A stretch of 64,000 nt of DNA. Origin: Marivirga aurantiaca (GTDB taxonomy: Bacteria > Bacteroidota > Bacteroidia > Cytophagales > Cyclobacteriaceae). Location of the stretch: positions 186,001 through 250,000 of the forward strand of contig NZ_JAEQBW010000005.1 in the NCBI RefSeq assembly GCF_016679925.1. The letters run 5' to 3'. The notes below the pieces were generated by a model, which had not been told where the DNA came from, made no database searches, and saw only the letters and a program-made list of their open reading frames with translations. Below, piece by piece: positions 17,779 to 28,055 of this stretch; position 1 is the first letter of the stretch, and every line of letters starts with the position of its first letter. Made by a program: the position numbers and the translations under genes.

Positions 17779-19554
17779 CTAACCGGAAACCTCTTTATAC
17801 TGCATATTGTACAGCTGCGTATAAAAACCTTCTTTGGCAAGTAATTGGTCATGTGTGCCGACTTCTTTTATTTCACCCTTGTCCATCACCATTATTTTAT
17901 TAGCTTTTTTAATGGTAGAAAGCCTGTGAGCAATGACAATACTGGTACGGCCCTTCATCATTTTTTCGATGGCAGACTGGATCATTTCCTCCGTTTCCGT
18001 ATCCACGGAAGAAGTAGCTTCATCCAGAACAATAATTTTTGGATTATACACCATCGCTCGCACAAAGGAAATCAGCTGCCGCTGTCCAACAGAAAGTGTA
18101 GCTCCGCGCTCCATCACATTGTAATGATAGGCATCGGGGAGCCTCTCAATAAATTTTCTGGCACCCACCATTTCCGCTGCTTCTTTTACTTGCTGAAGGC
18201 TGATGTTAGGATTGCCTAATGTTATATTATAAAGAATAGTATCTGAAAAAAGAAAAACATCCTGCAGTACCACTCCAATATTTGATCTCAGATGATCCAG
18301 GTCATACTCCTTGATATCTACACCATCAAGGCTAATATTACCTGTTTGAATATCATAAAACCTACTCAATAAATTGATGACAGATGACTTACCGGCCCCG
18401 GTTGCTCCTACTAAAGCAACGGTTTCTCCTCTCTTTACTTCAAAGGATATGTTTTTTAATACTTTTTCATCCTCATTATAGGCAAAATGAACATTTTTGA
18501 AAGAGACATCACCATGCACCTCATGAGGTTTATATGATCCATTATTGGGGATATATTCCTTGTTGTCCAGCAAATTGAGGATTCTGGAAGAGCTTACAAT
18601 TCCCATTTGGAGGGTATTGAATCTATCAGCGATTAGCCTGATAGGGCGAAAAAACATTTGAATGTAAAGAATAAAAGCAATAAGCATCCCTAGGGTGATG
18701 CCACTTTCCGCTTGATTAATCACTCCTTTTGAGCCGTACCACACCAGCAACCCAATACCTGTTGCCTGTATTACCTCAGCAACGGGGAAATAAACAGAAT
18801 AATACAATACAGAGCGAATATTGGCCTTTTTATGTTCATTATTAATTTTCTTAAAAGCTTCATATTCCCGTTTCTCAGCAGTAAATATTTGTACAATGGC
18901 CATGCCTGTTACGTGTTCCTGCACAAAAGAATTCAGGTTAGATACAGCATTCCTTACTTCATTAAAAGCCACTTTTACTTTTTCTTTAAAAATATAGGTA
19001 CTAAGAAAAAGCAATGGAAGTGTTGCGAGAGAAACCAATGTCAACTTCCAGCTCATCGCAAACATCATGATCAGAATAAACAATATTTGCAAAATATCCC
19101 CTATCATGCCTGCCAGCCCCTGACTGAACACATCCGAAAGTGTTTCCACATCAGAAACGTTACGTGTCACCAATCTACCAATAGGTGTTTTATCGAAAAA
19201 TTTTAACCTTAAGCTCAGAAGGTGGCGATAAAGCTTGAGCCTGATATCCCTAATAATATACTGGCCAAGCCAGCCTGAAATATAGGTATGCCCATACTGT
19301 ACTATAGCTTGCATTATTAATAAACCCACCAAAATAAAAGTCATGGAAACCAAGCCTTGAAAATCATTTTGTGCAATGGGTTGATCTATTGCTTTTTGGA
19401 TAACGAAAGGTCTTAAAGGAGCCAGTACAGCTAAAGCCAGGGTGAGAAACACCAAGAAATAAAATCTGCGATTGTAGGGTTTTACAAATTGATACAGCCG
19501 CTTTAACACATTAGTATCAATAATATTACCGCTTTTTATATCTTCTTTCTTCAC
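17779..19554 (-). CDS. ABCB-type half exporter (MdlB/MsbA-like)
   Basis: 591-residue fused membrane-ATPase half transporter. Seen: six membrane helices (about 30-325), Walker A GATGAGKSS, signature LSVGQRQL, Walker B IIVLDEATSSVD, and switch IVIAHRL. The signature Gly is Val (LSVGQ rather than LSGGQ), common in the MdlB-like half that works in heterodimers; no matching partner is adjacent. The start codon is GTG at 19554. It lies 9 nt after truA, so they are probably co-transcribed. Substrate (lipid or drug) unknown. Confidence 0.9.
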   Translation of the reverse strand: MKKEDIKSGNIIDTNVLKRLYQFVKPYNRRFYFLVFLTLALAVLAPLRPFVIQKAIDQPIAQNDFQGLVSMTFILVGLLIMQAIVQYGHTYISGWLGQYIIRDIRLKLYRHLLSLRLKFFDKTPIGRLVTRNVSDVETLSDVFSQGLAGMIGDILQILFILIMMFAMSWKLTLVSLATLPLLFLSTYIFKEKVKVAFNEVRNAVSNLNSFVQEHVTGMAIVQIFTAEKREYEAFKKINNEHKKANIRSVLYYSVYFPVAEVIQATGIGLLVWYGSKGVINQAESGITLGMLIAFILYIQMFFRPIRLIADRFNTLQMGIVSSSRILNLLDNKEYIPNNGSYKPHEVHGDVSFKNVHFAYNEDEKVLKNISFEVKRGETVALVGATGAGKSSVINLLSRFYDIQTGNISLDGVDIKEYDLDHLRSNIGVVLQDVFLFSDTILYNITLGNPNISLQQVKEAAEMVGARKFIERLPDAYHYNVMERGATLSVGQRQLISFVRAMVYNPKIIVLDEATSSVDTETEEMIQSAIEKMMKGRTSIVIAHRLSTIKKANKIMVMDKGEIKEVGTHDQLLAKEGFYTQLYNMQYKEVSG

Positions 19555-19563
19555 TTTAATTCT

Positions 19564-20310
19564 TTAAAAATAAATTTCATCAGGATACTTAACTTCTGTC
19601 AGGAACAAGCCATGAGCAGGCACAGCCCTGCCAGCCGCCTGCCTGTTTTTTTTAGCAATGATTTGTCTAAAATCCTCCACACTTATGCGGTTCATCCCTA
19701 CCTCTAGCAAAGTCCCCACTATTGCTCTTACCATTCCTCTTAAAAATCTATTGGCACTTATGTGGAAAACTAAAGCTTCATGCACTTGTTTCCACTCTGC
19801 CTCAAATATCTCACAATTAAATGTAAAAGCATCAGTTTTCACTTTGCTAAAGCTCTCAAAATCCCGGAATTCCAAAAGGATTTTAGCTGCTTTGTTCATT
19901 TTCTCCACATCCAATTTCAGAGTAAAATAATAGGCAAGATCATCAGAAAAGGGGTCTTTTTGTGTAATGATTTTATATTGGTAAGAACGGCTAATAGCAT
20001 CAAACCTGGCATGCGCTTCCGATTTCACGGTTTTTACACCCAATAAAGCTACGTCTTTAGGTAACATTTTGTTGGCATTATACAAAAGCTGATCTACCTG
20101 AACGGTCTCCTTTAAGTCCAGGTGAAAAACCTGTTGAGTGGCATGAACACCACTATCCGTTCTCCCGCTCCCCATAATAGCTATAGGTTGGTTTAAAATT
20201 ACGGAAAATATTTCTTCTACCTTTTGCTGCACACCCATTGCATTGGGCTGTTTTTGCCATCCATGATAATTTGTACCCCTATATGCTATGGTAAAAAAAT
20301 AACGTCTCAT
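19564..20310 (-). CDS. truA: tRNA pseudouridine(38-40) synthase
   Basis: 248 residues from the ATG at 20310; an upstream in-frame TTG at 20322 only adds MRCK. The enzyme isomerises U38-40 in the tRNA anticodon stem. Seen: the catalytic Asp in GSGRTDSGVHA (Asp52), YRGTNYHGWQKQPN near the start, and RFLRGMVRAIVGTLLEVG near the C-terminus. Length is typical. It forms a unit with the downstream ABC exporter, a coupling that looks fortuitous in function. Confidence 0.96.
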   Translation of the reverse strand: MRRYFFTIAYRGTNYHGWQKQPNAMGVQQKVEEIFSVILNQPIAIMGSGRTDSGVHATQQVFHLDLKETVQVDQLLYNANKMLPKDVALLGVKTVKSEAHARFDAISRSYQYKIITQKDPFSDDLAYYFTLKLDVEKMNKAAKILLEFRDFESFSKVKTDAFTFNCEIFEAEWKQVHEALVFHISANRFLRGMVRAIVGTLLEVGMNRISVEDFRQIIAKKNRQAAGRAVPAHGLFLTEVKYPDEIYF

Positions 20311-20610
20311 TTTGCAACGCAAATTTAAGGGCTTTTAAATGGATTAATAGTGAGAGACAAAATAATTGATTATTGAGAATGCTCAATAAATATCTTAAAA
20401 AGGTTTGCCTGTTAAATTAAAGAAGAGAGACTTTTCCTTGCCACAAGCTCATTACAGGTTATTAAAAGTTTATGCGTCTACATAAAATCAGCTTTTTATT
20501 GTATCTATAATTTTCTATTAGCAGACAATCCTCAATTAATCCTCACGTTGTAATGCCCGAAACCGCGAATTTTCTTATTTTCGCCCTGACATAAATAATT
20601 TTACATAAAT
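20311..20610. other. Intergenic region between truA and the DUF2723 gene
   Basis: No gene or RNA is seen. TATTTTCG (about 20575-20582) is one base off TAnnTTTG and could be the -7 element for the gene at 20611; no matching TTTG lies 19-21 nt upstream. Confidence 0.3.
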
Positions 20611-23556
20611 ATGACTTCTTATCAGAGAATCAACAACCTCACAGGATGGCTCATTTTCTTAATTGCATCCGCAGTTTATATCTTAACCATAGAGCCTGTA
20701 GCTAGTTTTTGGGATTGTGCAGAATTTATTGCAAGTGCTTATAAGTTACAAGTGCCCCATCCGGCCGGAGCACCAATGTTTTTGCTAATTGGCAGAATGT
20801 TTTCAATGTTTGCCTCCAGTGATGTAGAATCTGTAGGATTTGCTGTAAACCTGGTTTCCGCACTAAGCAGTGGTTTCACCATTCTGTTTTTATTTTGGTC
20901 CATCAATCTGATCGCTCACAAAATGCTGAAAATAAAAGTGGGAGAGGCCAATACAGCACAAACTGTGAAAATTATTGCTGCAGGAGTAATCGGTAGTTTA
21001 GCTTTTACATTCTCTGATTCCTTTTGGTGGTCGGCAGTTGAAGCTGAAGTATACGCCATGTCATCTTTCTTAACTGCTCTGGTTGTTTGGGCTATGTTGA
21101 AATGGGACGTTATTTCTGATGAGGCTGAATCCAACAGGTGGTTAATTCTTATTGGCTATATCATTGGTATTTCTATAGGGGTTCACTTATTGAACATCGT
21201 AGCTTTGCCCGCATTAGGCTTGATCTATTATTTCAAAAAGTATGAGAAAGTCACCTTCAAAGGAGTGTTGTTTACCTTGTTAATAAGTGGTGGTATTTTA
21301 ATTCTTATCTGGCGTGTGATCATTTTAGGAGTTCCGGCTTTAGCAGGCCAATTCGAAATTTTCTTTATAAATATTGTAGGGCTTCCATTTGGATATGGTG
21401 CTGTAATATTTGGCCTTTTATTAATAGGTGGGTTTGTTTACGGTATTATGTATGCCATAAAAAACAACAAAGCCACCTTACATACTTTTCTGCTCGCTTT
21501 TTCTTTTATACTTATAGGTTATTCATCTTATTTTATTGTGCCGATCCGTTCTTCATATGATCCGCCCATTGATCAGAATGACCCTGAAAATGTAATGACA
21601 CTTTTATCTTATTTGAACAGAGACCAATATGGATCGCGACCTTTACTTCATGGTCAGTATTTTGATGCTGAACTTATATCACAGGAGAAAGGTGCACCTA
21701 TTTATACAAAGGGAGAAGATAAATACGAGATTACAGATTATAAAATAGAAACAAAGTACGATCCTGGCAGAACCACCATTTTACCAAGAATGTACAGTGG
21801 AGCCCCGGGGCATCCTGAAGAATACAGAAGTTGGACAGGATTGAGGGCAAATGAAAAGCCGAATTTTGTCGATAACATTGTTTTCCTGGTGCGATATCAA
21901 TTAGGTCATATGTATTTCCGCTACCTTATGTGGAATTTTGCAGGAAGAGAAAGTGATATTGAAGGTGCAGGATGGAAAACTATGTTTCAGGACAGTTCTG
22001 AACTGCCTGAGCTGATGAAAGAAAATAAAGCCAGAAATAATTTCTGGATGCTCCCATTCCTGTTAGGTATTGCAGGCCTTTTTTATCATTATAAAAAAGA
22101 TCTGAAAAGCTTTAGTGTAATTGGGTTGCTATTTATACTAACAGGTGTTGCTTTAATTCTCTACCTCAATTCACCGGCAACAGAACCACGCGAAAGAGAT
22201 TACATTTATGCAGGATCCTATTATGCTTTTGCATTTTGGATTGGTTTTGGCGTATTAGCGGTAGCTTCATTAATAGAAAGAGCCATCAAAAATCCTAAAA
22301 TGGCTGGTGCTGCAGCGGGTGTATTATGCCTGATAGTTCCCGGAATAATGGCCGCTGAAGGATGGGATGACCATGATCGTTCAGACAGGTATTTTTCTGT
22401 CGATGCTGCCAGAAACTATCTGGCCTCATGCGCACCTAATGCCATACTTTTCACAGGTGGAGACAATGATACTTTCCCTCTCTGGTTTATTCAGGAAGTG
22501 GAGGGCTATAGAACCGATGTACGTGTGATAGTATTAAGTTACTTTAATACTGATTGGTATATTAATCAAATGAGGCAAAATTCTTATGACTCAGAACCTC
22601 TCCCTATTAGCCTAAGCAGAGAACAAGTAAGGCAGGGTGGACTGAATGATTATTTGCCTTATGTGGAAAGCGCTGGTATTTCAGGTGCAATTCCCGTGGA
22701 CAGGTTCCTAGAATTAATTAGAAACAATAACCCCGGGTTGCAAATTCCAACATCTGTTGGAAAATACAACATGATCCCATCCAGAAGCCTGAGCATGAAA
22801 GTTGATACTGAAAAAGTAAAAAGTCTGGGTATTATTCCTGAAGAAAAAGCTTCTCTTTTGGTGGATCGAATGACCTGGAATATAAAAGGCAGCGGACTAG
22901 AGAAGAAAGATTTGATGATATTGGATATCATGAATGAAAATAACTGGGAAAGGCCTATTTATTTTAATACCACTTCATTGAATGGTATAAAGATGGATTT
23001 GAAACAATACGTCATTCAAGAAGGACTAGCTTACAGACTATTGCCATTGAAAAGAAATGATGTAAATTCTGAATTCATCAATGTTGAAGTAATGTACGAC
23101 AACCTGATGAATGAATTTAGCTTCACTAACACAGATGATCCGGATGTTTATTATAATGAGAACTATAGGAATTTCTTCCTGAACCATAGATCCGTATATG
23201 CTGCATTGGGAAAAGTTTTAGCCGAAAATGGAGAAGATGAAAAAGCTGTGAAAGTGGTGGATTTTATTCGTGAAAAAATATCAGAAGAAGCTGTTCCTCA
23301 TGATATGACTGCCCTGGAATTTATACAAATTTATTTCATGACAGGAAATGAGGATAAGGCCAATGAGCTTATTAGTGAAATATGGGCACAAAACCTTGAG
23401 TTATTCGAATATCTTAACAATAATGATGCTCCTTATATGAGTAGAGAAAGACAGATTAGCTTTGCTGTACTTAGCCAAACCATTCAAATTTTAAGAGCTT
23501 ATAATATGAATGAGAAAGCATTGGAATACCAGGAACAACTTAGAACCTTAATGTGA
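20611..23556 (+). CDS. DUF2723 membrane protein (TMEM260/GT117-like glycosyltransferase)
   Basis: 981-residue inner-membrane protein. Seen: about a dozen helices over residues 12-590, an acidic motif in the first outside loop (EPVASFWDCAEFIASAYKL near 27-45), the conserved PHPAGAPMFLLIGR, a globular insert with GGDNDTFPLWF (about 620-630), and a helical C-terminal part like TPR (about 860-980). The family is DUF2723; the eukaryotic relative TMEM260 is an O-mannosyltransferase and the Bacteroidota members are placed in GT family 117. A lipid-linked sugar transferase for exported proteins is inferred. It is monocistronic, ended by a strong terminator. Confidence 0.85.
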   Translation: MTSYQRINNLTGWLIFLIASAVYILTIEPVASFWDCAEFIASAYKLQVPHPAGAPMFLLIGRMFSMFASSDVESVGFAVNLVSALSSGFTILFLFWSINLIAHKMLKIKVGEANTAQTVKIIAAGVIGSLAFTFSDSFWWSAVEAEVYAMSSFLTALVVWAMLKWDVISDEAESNRWLILIGYIIGISIGVHLLNIVALPALGLIYYFKKYEKVTFKGVLFTLLISGGILILIWRVIILGVPALAGQFEIFFINIVGLPFGYGAVIFGLLLIGGFVYGIMYAIKNNKATLHTFLLAFSFILIGYSSYFIVPIRSSYDPPIDQNDPENVMTLLSYLNRDQYGSRPLLHGQYFDAELISQEKGAPIYTKGEDKYEITDYKIETKYDPGRTTILPRMYSGAPGHPEEYRSWTGLRANEKPNFVDNIVFLVRYQLGHMYFRYLMWNFAGRESDIEGAGWKTMFQDSSELPELMKENKARNNFWMLPFLLGIAGLFYHYKKDLKSFSVIGLLFILTGVALILYLNSPATEPRERDYIYAGSYYAFAFWIGFGVLAVASLIERAIKNPKMAGAAAGVLCLIVPGIMAAEGWDDHDRSDRYFSVDAARNYLASCAPNAILFTGGDNDTFPLWFIQEVEGYRTDVRVIVLSYFNTDWYINQMRQNSYDSEPLPISLSREQVRQGGLNDYLPYVESAGISGAIPVDRFLELIRNNNPGLQIPTSVGKYNMIPSRSLSMKVDTEKVKSLGIIPEEKASLLVDRMTWNIKGSGLEKKDLMILDIMNENNWERPIYFNTTSLNGIKMDLKQYVIQEGLAYRLLPLKRNDVNSEFINVEVMYDNLMNEFSFTNTDDPDVYYNENYRNFFLNHRSVYAALGKVLAENGEDEKAVKVVDFIREKISEEAVPHDMTALEFIQIYFMTGNEDKANELISEIWAQNLELFEYLNNNDAPYMSRERQISFAVLSQTIQILRAYNMNEKALEYQEQLRTLM

Positions 23557-23580
23557 TAAACTATAAAATTTCCTAATACG

Positions 23581-23616
23581 AAAGAGGTTGTCAGAATTGA
23601 CAGCCTCTTTTTTTTT
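23581..23616. terminator. Bidirectional terminator between convergent genes
   Basis: A 13-bp stem (23581-23593 with 23598-23610, one G-T pair) with loop GAAT is flanked by a T run on the plus side. It ends the DUF2723 gene and can serve the DUF427 gene on the other strand. Confidence 0.85.
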
Positions 23617-23896
23617 ATTCTTTCACTTCAACACCTTTCCAAAAAGCTACATAGTTTTCAATTTTTTTAGCCATATCTTTTGCTTCAGGGTAATACCAGG
23701 CTGCATCAATATTATCTTTATCTTCTACCACAATATTATAGTAGGAGGCTTCTCCTTTCCAGGGGCAAATTGTATGAGTGTTGCTTTTAGTAAAGTATTC
23801 CTTGTTTATGGATGAAGGAGGGAAATAATGATTTCCTTCAATCACAATGGTTTCATCGCTTTCAGCAAGTATTGTATCGTTCCAGATTGCTTTCAT
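23615..23896 (-). CDS. DUF427 domain protein
   Basis: 93 residues covering one DUF427 domain: MKAIWNDTILAESDETI at the start, then YFPPSSINKEYFTKS, CPWKGEASYYN and AAWYYPEAKDMAKKI. Function of the family is unknown; members are small beta-barrel-like proteins found in bacteria and fungi. The ATG at 23896 begins the domain exactly. Single gene. Confidence 0.9.
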   Translation of the reverse strand: MKAIWNDTILAESDETIVIEGNHYFPPSSINKEYFTKSNTHTICPWKGEASYYNIVVEDKDNIDAAWYYPEAKDMAKKIENYVAFWKGVEVKE

Positions 23897-24171
23897 TTGC
23901 TTAAAATTTAGAGTTATTAAAGAGTTGTAACCTTAAGATACTATGTCAGAGACATAAGGTTTGTTTTTTCTTACAGATATGATCCTTTTGTCGCCCAGGC
24001 AACTTTTCCTAATAATTAAAGTATCCTGACTAAAGAACCTACGTAAACACTCACTAATTTGTAAATGGGATAGCTAATGTTTTCATATCCACTAATCCAA
24101 TTATCAGTGAACAAATTTTCCTTACCTTTGTGTTTGGAATATATTATAAGTAGCTGTATTATAGAATATTT
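23897..24171 (+). promoter_or_regulatory. Intergenic region with the dsbD promoter
   Basis: TACCTTTG at 24123-24130 matches TAnnTTTG, with a predicted start near 24136 and ATG at 24172. The upstream -33 element is weak. Nothing else is seen in this stretch. Confidence 0.45.
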
Positions 24172-26193
24172 ATGAGAAGTACACTTTTTACCCTGTTATT
24201 GGCAGGCCTCTTTTTGCAATCTTCGATTGGTCAGGTAATGAAGCCCATCTCATGGAGTGACGCAATAGTTCCACAAAATATCAATGTTGGAGATACTATT
24301 ATTTTATCCTTTCAGGCTGAAATAGATGAAAACTGGTATTTGTATTCTTCTGACTTTGATCCTGAGCTGGGGCCAATGGTCACAGAATTTGATTTTGAAC
24401 TAAACGATACCTACGAATTAGTAGATAGCATCATCCCCATTAATCCCTCCAGAGGATATGATGAAATATGGGAAGGAGAGTATACCTACTTTAAAGGAAA
24501 AGGTGAATTTCAGCATAAAGTAATCATAAAATCAATCCCCTATTATATTTCTGGTACTTATAATTATCAGGTTTGCTCTGATGTTGATGGAAAATGTATT
24601 CCTTTTGATGAAGAATTTAGCTTTGGAGAAAAACCCGCTGAAAAGCCTGATAATGATGAAGCTATTATTGACAAAGAAGCAAGCAGTTCAGAAAAAAAAG
24701 GAGGCTTTCTTACAAAGAAAGAACCTAACACTCCTTATTCATTATTGGTATTTATGCTTGTAGCTTTTGGGGCCGGGCTGGCTGCCTTACTTACCCCGTG
24801 TGTATTTCCAATGATACCGATGACGGTCACTTTTTTTACCGGCAAATCCAAAACTAAAGCTGGTGCCTTTCGGAAAGCATTTATTTTTGGCATTTCAATA
24901 GTACTAATTTACATAGTTGCAGGCACAGCAGTTGCTATCATCAATGGCCCGGAATTTGCCAACTGGCTTAGTACACACTGGGTTCCTAATGTATTTTTCT
25001 TTCTGGTATTCTTTATTTTTGCCCTTTCCTTTTTAGGCCTTTTCGAAATAAACTTACCCACCAGCTTTGTCAATAAAGTAGATGCAAAAGCAGATAAAGG
25101 TGGATTGGGAGGAGTGTTTTTTATGGCTTTCACCTTAGTCTTGGTTTCATTTAGCTGTACCGGCCCTATCGTGGGAAGTATTTTGGTGGAATCAGCAGGT
25201 GGACAATTTATTAAGCCGCTAGTTGGTATGTTCGGTTTTTCCATGGCCTTTGCTATTCCATTCACACTATTTGCTATTTTTCCTGAATGGTTAAATAATC
25301 TACCCAAGTCAGGTGGATGGCTGAATTCAGTAAAAGTAGTTCTTGGCTTTTTGGAACTAGCACTGGGGTTAAAATTTTTGAGTATTGCAGATCAGGTTTA
25401 CCACTGGGGAATTCTTGACAGGGAAATTTACCTGTTATTATGGATCGTAATATTTGCCTTCCTGGGTTTGTACCTCTTGGGCAAAATAAGGTTACCACAT
25501 GATAGTCCTGTAGAAAAAGTATCGGTAAGTCGATTAATGCTGAGCATGCTTACCTTTAGTTTTGTATTGTATATGATTCCGGGTTTATTTGGTGCTCCCT
25601 TAAAAGCTATAGCAGGTTATTTGCCTCCAATGAGTTCGCATGATTTCGATTTGCCTGCCATTATTCGGCAAAATTCAGGTGGTGGCACGCTATCCGAAGA
25701 CAATTTGTGTGAACCTCCCAAATACGCTGATTTCTTACATTTTCCCCATGGCATAAATGGATATTTTGATTATGAACAAGCATTAGCTTGTGCAAAGGAG
25801 CAGAACAAACCCATTTTTGTTGATTTTACCGGACATGGCTGTGTGAATTGTAGGGAAATGGAAGCACGGGTTTGGTCAGAGCCAGAGGTGTTACAAAGGC
25901 TCAATAATGACTTTGTTATGCTAGCCCTCTATGTGGATGAGAAAAAAGAATTGCCTGAATCGGAATGGTATACCAGTGAGTACGATGGAAAAGTCAAAAA
26001 AACCATAGGCAAACAAAATGCTGATTTTCAAATCAAACGCTTTGATAACAATGCCCAGCCTTATTATGTAATACTTGATACTACTGGTGAACCAATTATA
26101 GAACCCATTGCCTATGAGCGGGATGTCTCTAAATTTGTTGAATTTCTGGAAAAAGGTAAAGCAAAGTTCATGGAAGAAAACAAAGCGCTTTAA
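24172..26193 (+). CDS. DsbD-like thiol:disulfide interchange protein
   Basis: 673-residue membrane protein carrying electrons from cytosolic thioredoxin to periplasmic thiols. Seen: a signal peptide ending SSIGQ, an N-terminal DsbD-alpha-like domain (about 20-160), eight hydrophobic helices (about 190-500) with the paired membrane cysteines in TPCVFPMIP (Cys210) and FSCTGP (Cys329), and a C-terminal thioredoxin domain with CVNC (557-560). All three redox centres expected of DsbD are present. It may supply reductant for the cytochrome c maturation genes at 41.9-46.5 kb, a functional inference. Single gene. Confidence 0.93.
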   Translation: MRSTLFTLLLAGLFLQSSIGQVMKPISWSDAIVPQNINVGDTIILSFQAEIDENWYLYSSDFDPELGPMVTEFDFELNDTYELVDSIIPINPSRGYDEIWEGEYTYFKGKGEFQHKVIIKSIPYYISGTYNYQVCSDVDGKCIPFDEEFSFGEKPAEKPDNDEAIIDKEASSSEKKGGFLTKKEPNTPYSLLVFMLVAFGAGLAALLTPCVFPMIPMTVTFFTGKSKTKAGAFRKAFIFGISIVLIYIVAGTAVAIINGPEFANWLSTHWVPNVFFFLVFFIFALSFLGLFEINLPTSFVNKVDAKADKGGLGGVFFMAFTLVLVSFSCTGPIVGSILVESAGGQFIKPLVGMFGFSMAFAIPFTLFAIFPEWLNNLPKSGGWLNSVKVVLGFLELALGLKFLSIADQVYHWGILDREIYLLLWIVIFAFLGLYLLGKIRLPHDSPVEKVSVSRLMLSMLTFSFVLYMIPGLFGAPLKAIAGYLPPMSSHDFDLPAIIRQNSGGGTLSEDNLCEPPKYADFLHFPHGINGYFDYEQALACAKEQNKPIFVDFTGHGCVNCREMEARVWSEPEVLQRLNNDFVMLALYVDEKKELPESEWYTSEYDGKVKKTIGKQNADFQIKRFDNNAQPYYVILDTTGEPIIEPIAYERDVSKFVEFLEKGKAKFMEENKAL

Positions 26194-26204
26194 AAGAACT
26201 ATTG

Positions 26205-26212
26205 TAACTTTG
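26205..26212 (+). promoter_or_regulatory. -7 element upstream of the 26.2 kb ABC exporter
   Basis: TAACTTTG fits TAnnTTTG; the predicted start near 26218 gives a leader of about 35 nt. It lies 12 nt past the dsbD stop. Confidence 0.45.
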
Positions 26213-26252
26213 CAAAGTTTTTCAAATAAAAAATTACTACTAAACACTAGGA

Positions 26253-28055
26253 ATGGCAAAAAGTAAAAGAGGCTCAACACTCAATGAAGAAGAAAAGAGG
26301 CCGCTTAATAAAGAAAATATCAAGAAGCTTACCGGTATTTTCAGTTTCATCAAGCCTTATAAGGGGTATTTCATCGTAGGGTTATTTTTCCTGTTAATTT
26401 CCAGCACAACACTTTTAGGATTTCCTTATGTAACAGGGAAATTGGTTGACGTTGCCCAGGGAAATGCCGAGGGTATATTCAATGATATCAATACAGTAGC
26501 CATGATCTTAATTGGCATACTGGCAGTGCAAAGTATATTTTCATTTTTCAGGGTTTATTTGTTTGCACAAGTTAGTGAAAGAGCAATGGCCGATATGCGA
26601 ACTGGTCTTTACAGTAAACTCATGGGGCTCCCAATGACTTTCTACGATAAAAAAAGAATTGGTGAATTGGTAAGTCGCATTACAACAGATATTGCCCTAT
26701 TGCAGGATACCTTCTCGGTTACTTTGGCAGAGTTTATCAGGCAAATAGCTACCCTGATTATTGGTTCTATCATTATTTTTTATGCGACACCGGAACTTTC
26801 TTTATTCATGTTGGCTACTTTCCCTGTATTGGTAATATCAGCCATGGTATTTGGAAAATTTATTCGCAAGCTCTCTAAGAAAACACAAGATGAACTGGCA
26901 TCAGCCAACATAATTGTAGAAGAAACTTTGCAATCTATTAACATAGTAAAAGCTTTTACCAGTGAATTGATAGAAGTACTACGTTATAAAAAATCCATGG
27001 GGCGTGTAGTAAAAGTAGCCCTGAAATCAGCTACCTACAGAGGAGCATTTATTTCCTTTATTATTTTTGCTATGTTCGGAGGCATTGTAGCCGTAATGTG
27101 GTATGGTGCTAATTTGGTGCAGGCCGGGGAAATGAGTGTAGGCGATTTACTAAGTTTTGTGCTTTACACTACATTCATAGGAGGATCCATTGCAGGATTG
27201 GGCGACTTATATGGTCAAATACAGAAAGCCATTGGAGCCTCTGAAAGAGTAATGGAAATCCTGGATGAAGAAGGTGAACAAGAAATTGGAGACAAGGCCA
27301 TTGAAAGAATTTCATTGTATGGAGATATTCAGTTTAATGGAATAGGTTTTTCTTACCCCACTCGTAAAGACATTCATGTGCTCGAAAACCTTGCTTTTGG
27401 TGTGAAAGCAGGTGAGAAAGTGGCATTGGTAGGTCACAGTGGAGCAGGAAAATCTACTGTCATCCAATTATTACTACGATTTTATCCGGTAGATAAAGGT
27501 GAAATATTAGTGGATGGAAGAAACATCAATCAATACCAGCTTTCTTCTTATCGCCAAAATATTGGTATCGTACCGCAGGAAATCATTTTATTTGGTGGAA
27601 CCATCCGGGAAAATATAGCCTATGGAAAACCGGGAGCTACTGAAGAAGAAATATTAGAGGCAGCCGAAAAAGCAAATGCATGGCTTTTTATCAAGGATTT
27701 TCCCGAAAAAATGGATACCTTAGTAGGAGAGCGGGGAGTCAAGTTATCAGGCGGACAAAGGCAACGAATAGCCATTGCCAGGGCCATCTTGAAAAACCCT
27801 ACTATCTTAATCCTGGATGAAGCCACTAGCTCTTTGGATGCCGAGTCGGAAAGTTATGTGCAGGAAGCATTGGATGAATTGATGAAAAACCGGACTACAA
27901 TAATTATTGCCCATCGTTTGGCCACGATCAGAAAAGTAAACAAGATTTATGTGTTGAAAGAGGGTAAAATAGCAGAATCAGGTACTCATGAAGAACTCAT
28001 CAATACAGTAGATGGCACTTATAATAATTTAGTGAAACTCCAATTACAGGATTAA
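26253..28055 (+). CDS. ABCB-type exporter (MsbA-like)
   Basis: 600-residue half transporter. Seen: six membrane helices (about 38-320), Walker A GHSGAGKST, signature LSGGQRQRIAIARA, Walker B TILILDEATSSLD and switch IIIAHRL, all canonical. It overlaps the stop-start junction of an LpxL-like acyltransferase gene by one base, suggesting a lipid A or related lipid flippase, as MsbA neighbours often indicate. It is a candidate for the essential MsbA, although two other exporters occur in this window. Confidence 0.9.
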   Translation: MAKSKRGSTLNEEEKRPLNKENIKKLTGIFSFIKPYKGYFIVGLFFLLISSTTLLGFPYVTGKLVDVAQGNAEGIFNDINTVAMILIGILAVQSIFSFFRVYLFAQVSERAMADMRTGLYSKLMGLPMTFYDKKRIGELVSRITTDIALLQDTFSVTLAEFIRQIATLIIGSIIIFYATPELSLFMLATFPVLVISAMVFGKFIRKLSKKTQDELASANIIVEETLQSINIVKAFTSELIEVLRYKKSMGRVVKVALKSATYRGAFISFIIFAMFGGIVAVMWYGANLVQAGEMSVGDLLSFVLYTTFIGGSIAGLGDLYGQIQKAIGASERVMEILDEEGEQEIGDKAIERISLYGDIQFNGIGFSYPTRKDIHVLENLAFGVKAGEKVALVGHSGAGKSTVIQLLLRFYPVDKGEILVDGRNINQYQLSSYRQNIGIVPQEIILFGGTIRENIAYGKPGATEEEILEAAEKANAWLFIKDFPEKMDTLVGERGVKLSGGQRQRIAIARAILKNPTILILDEATSSLDAESESYVQEALDELMKNRTTIIIAHRLATIRKVNKIYVLKEGKIAESGTHEELINTVDGTYNNLVKLQLQD

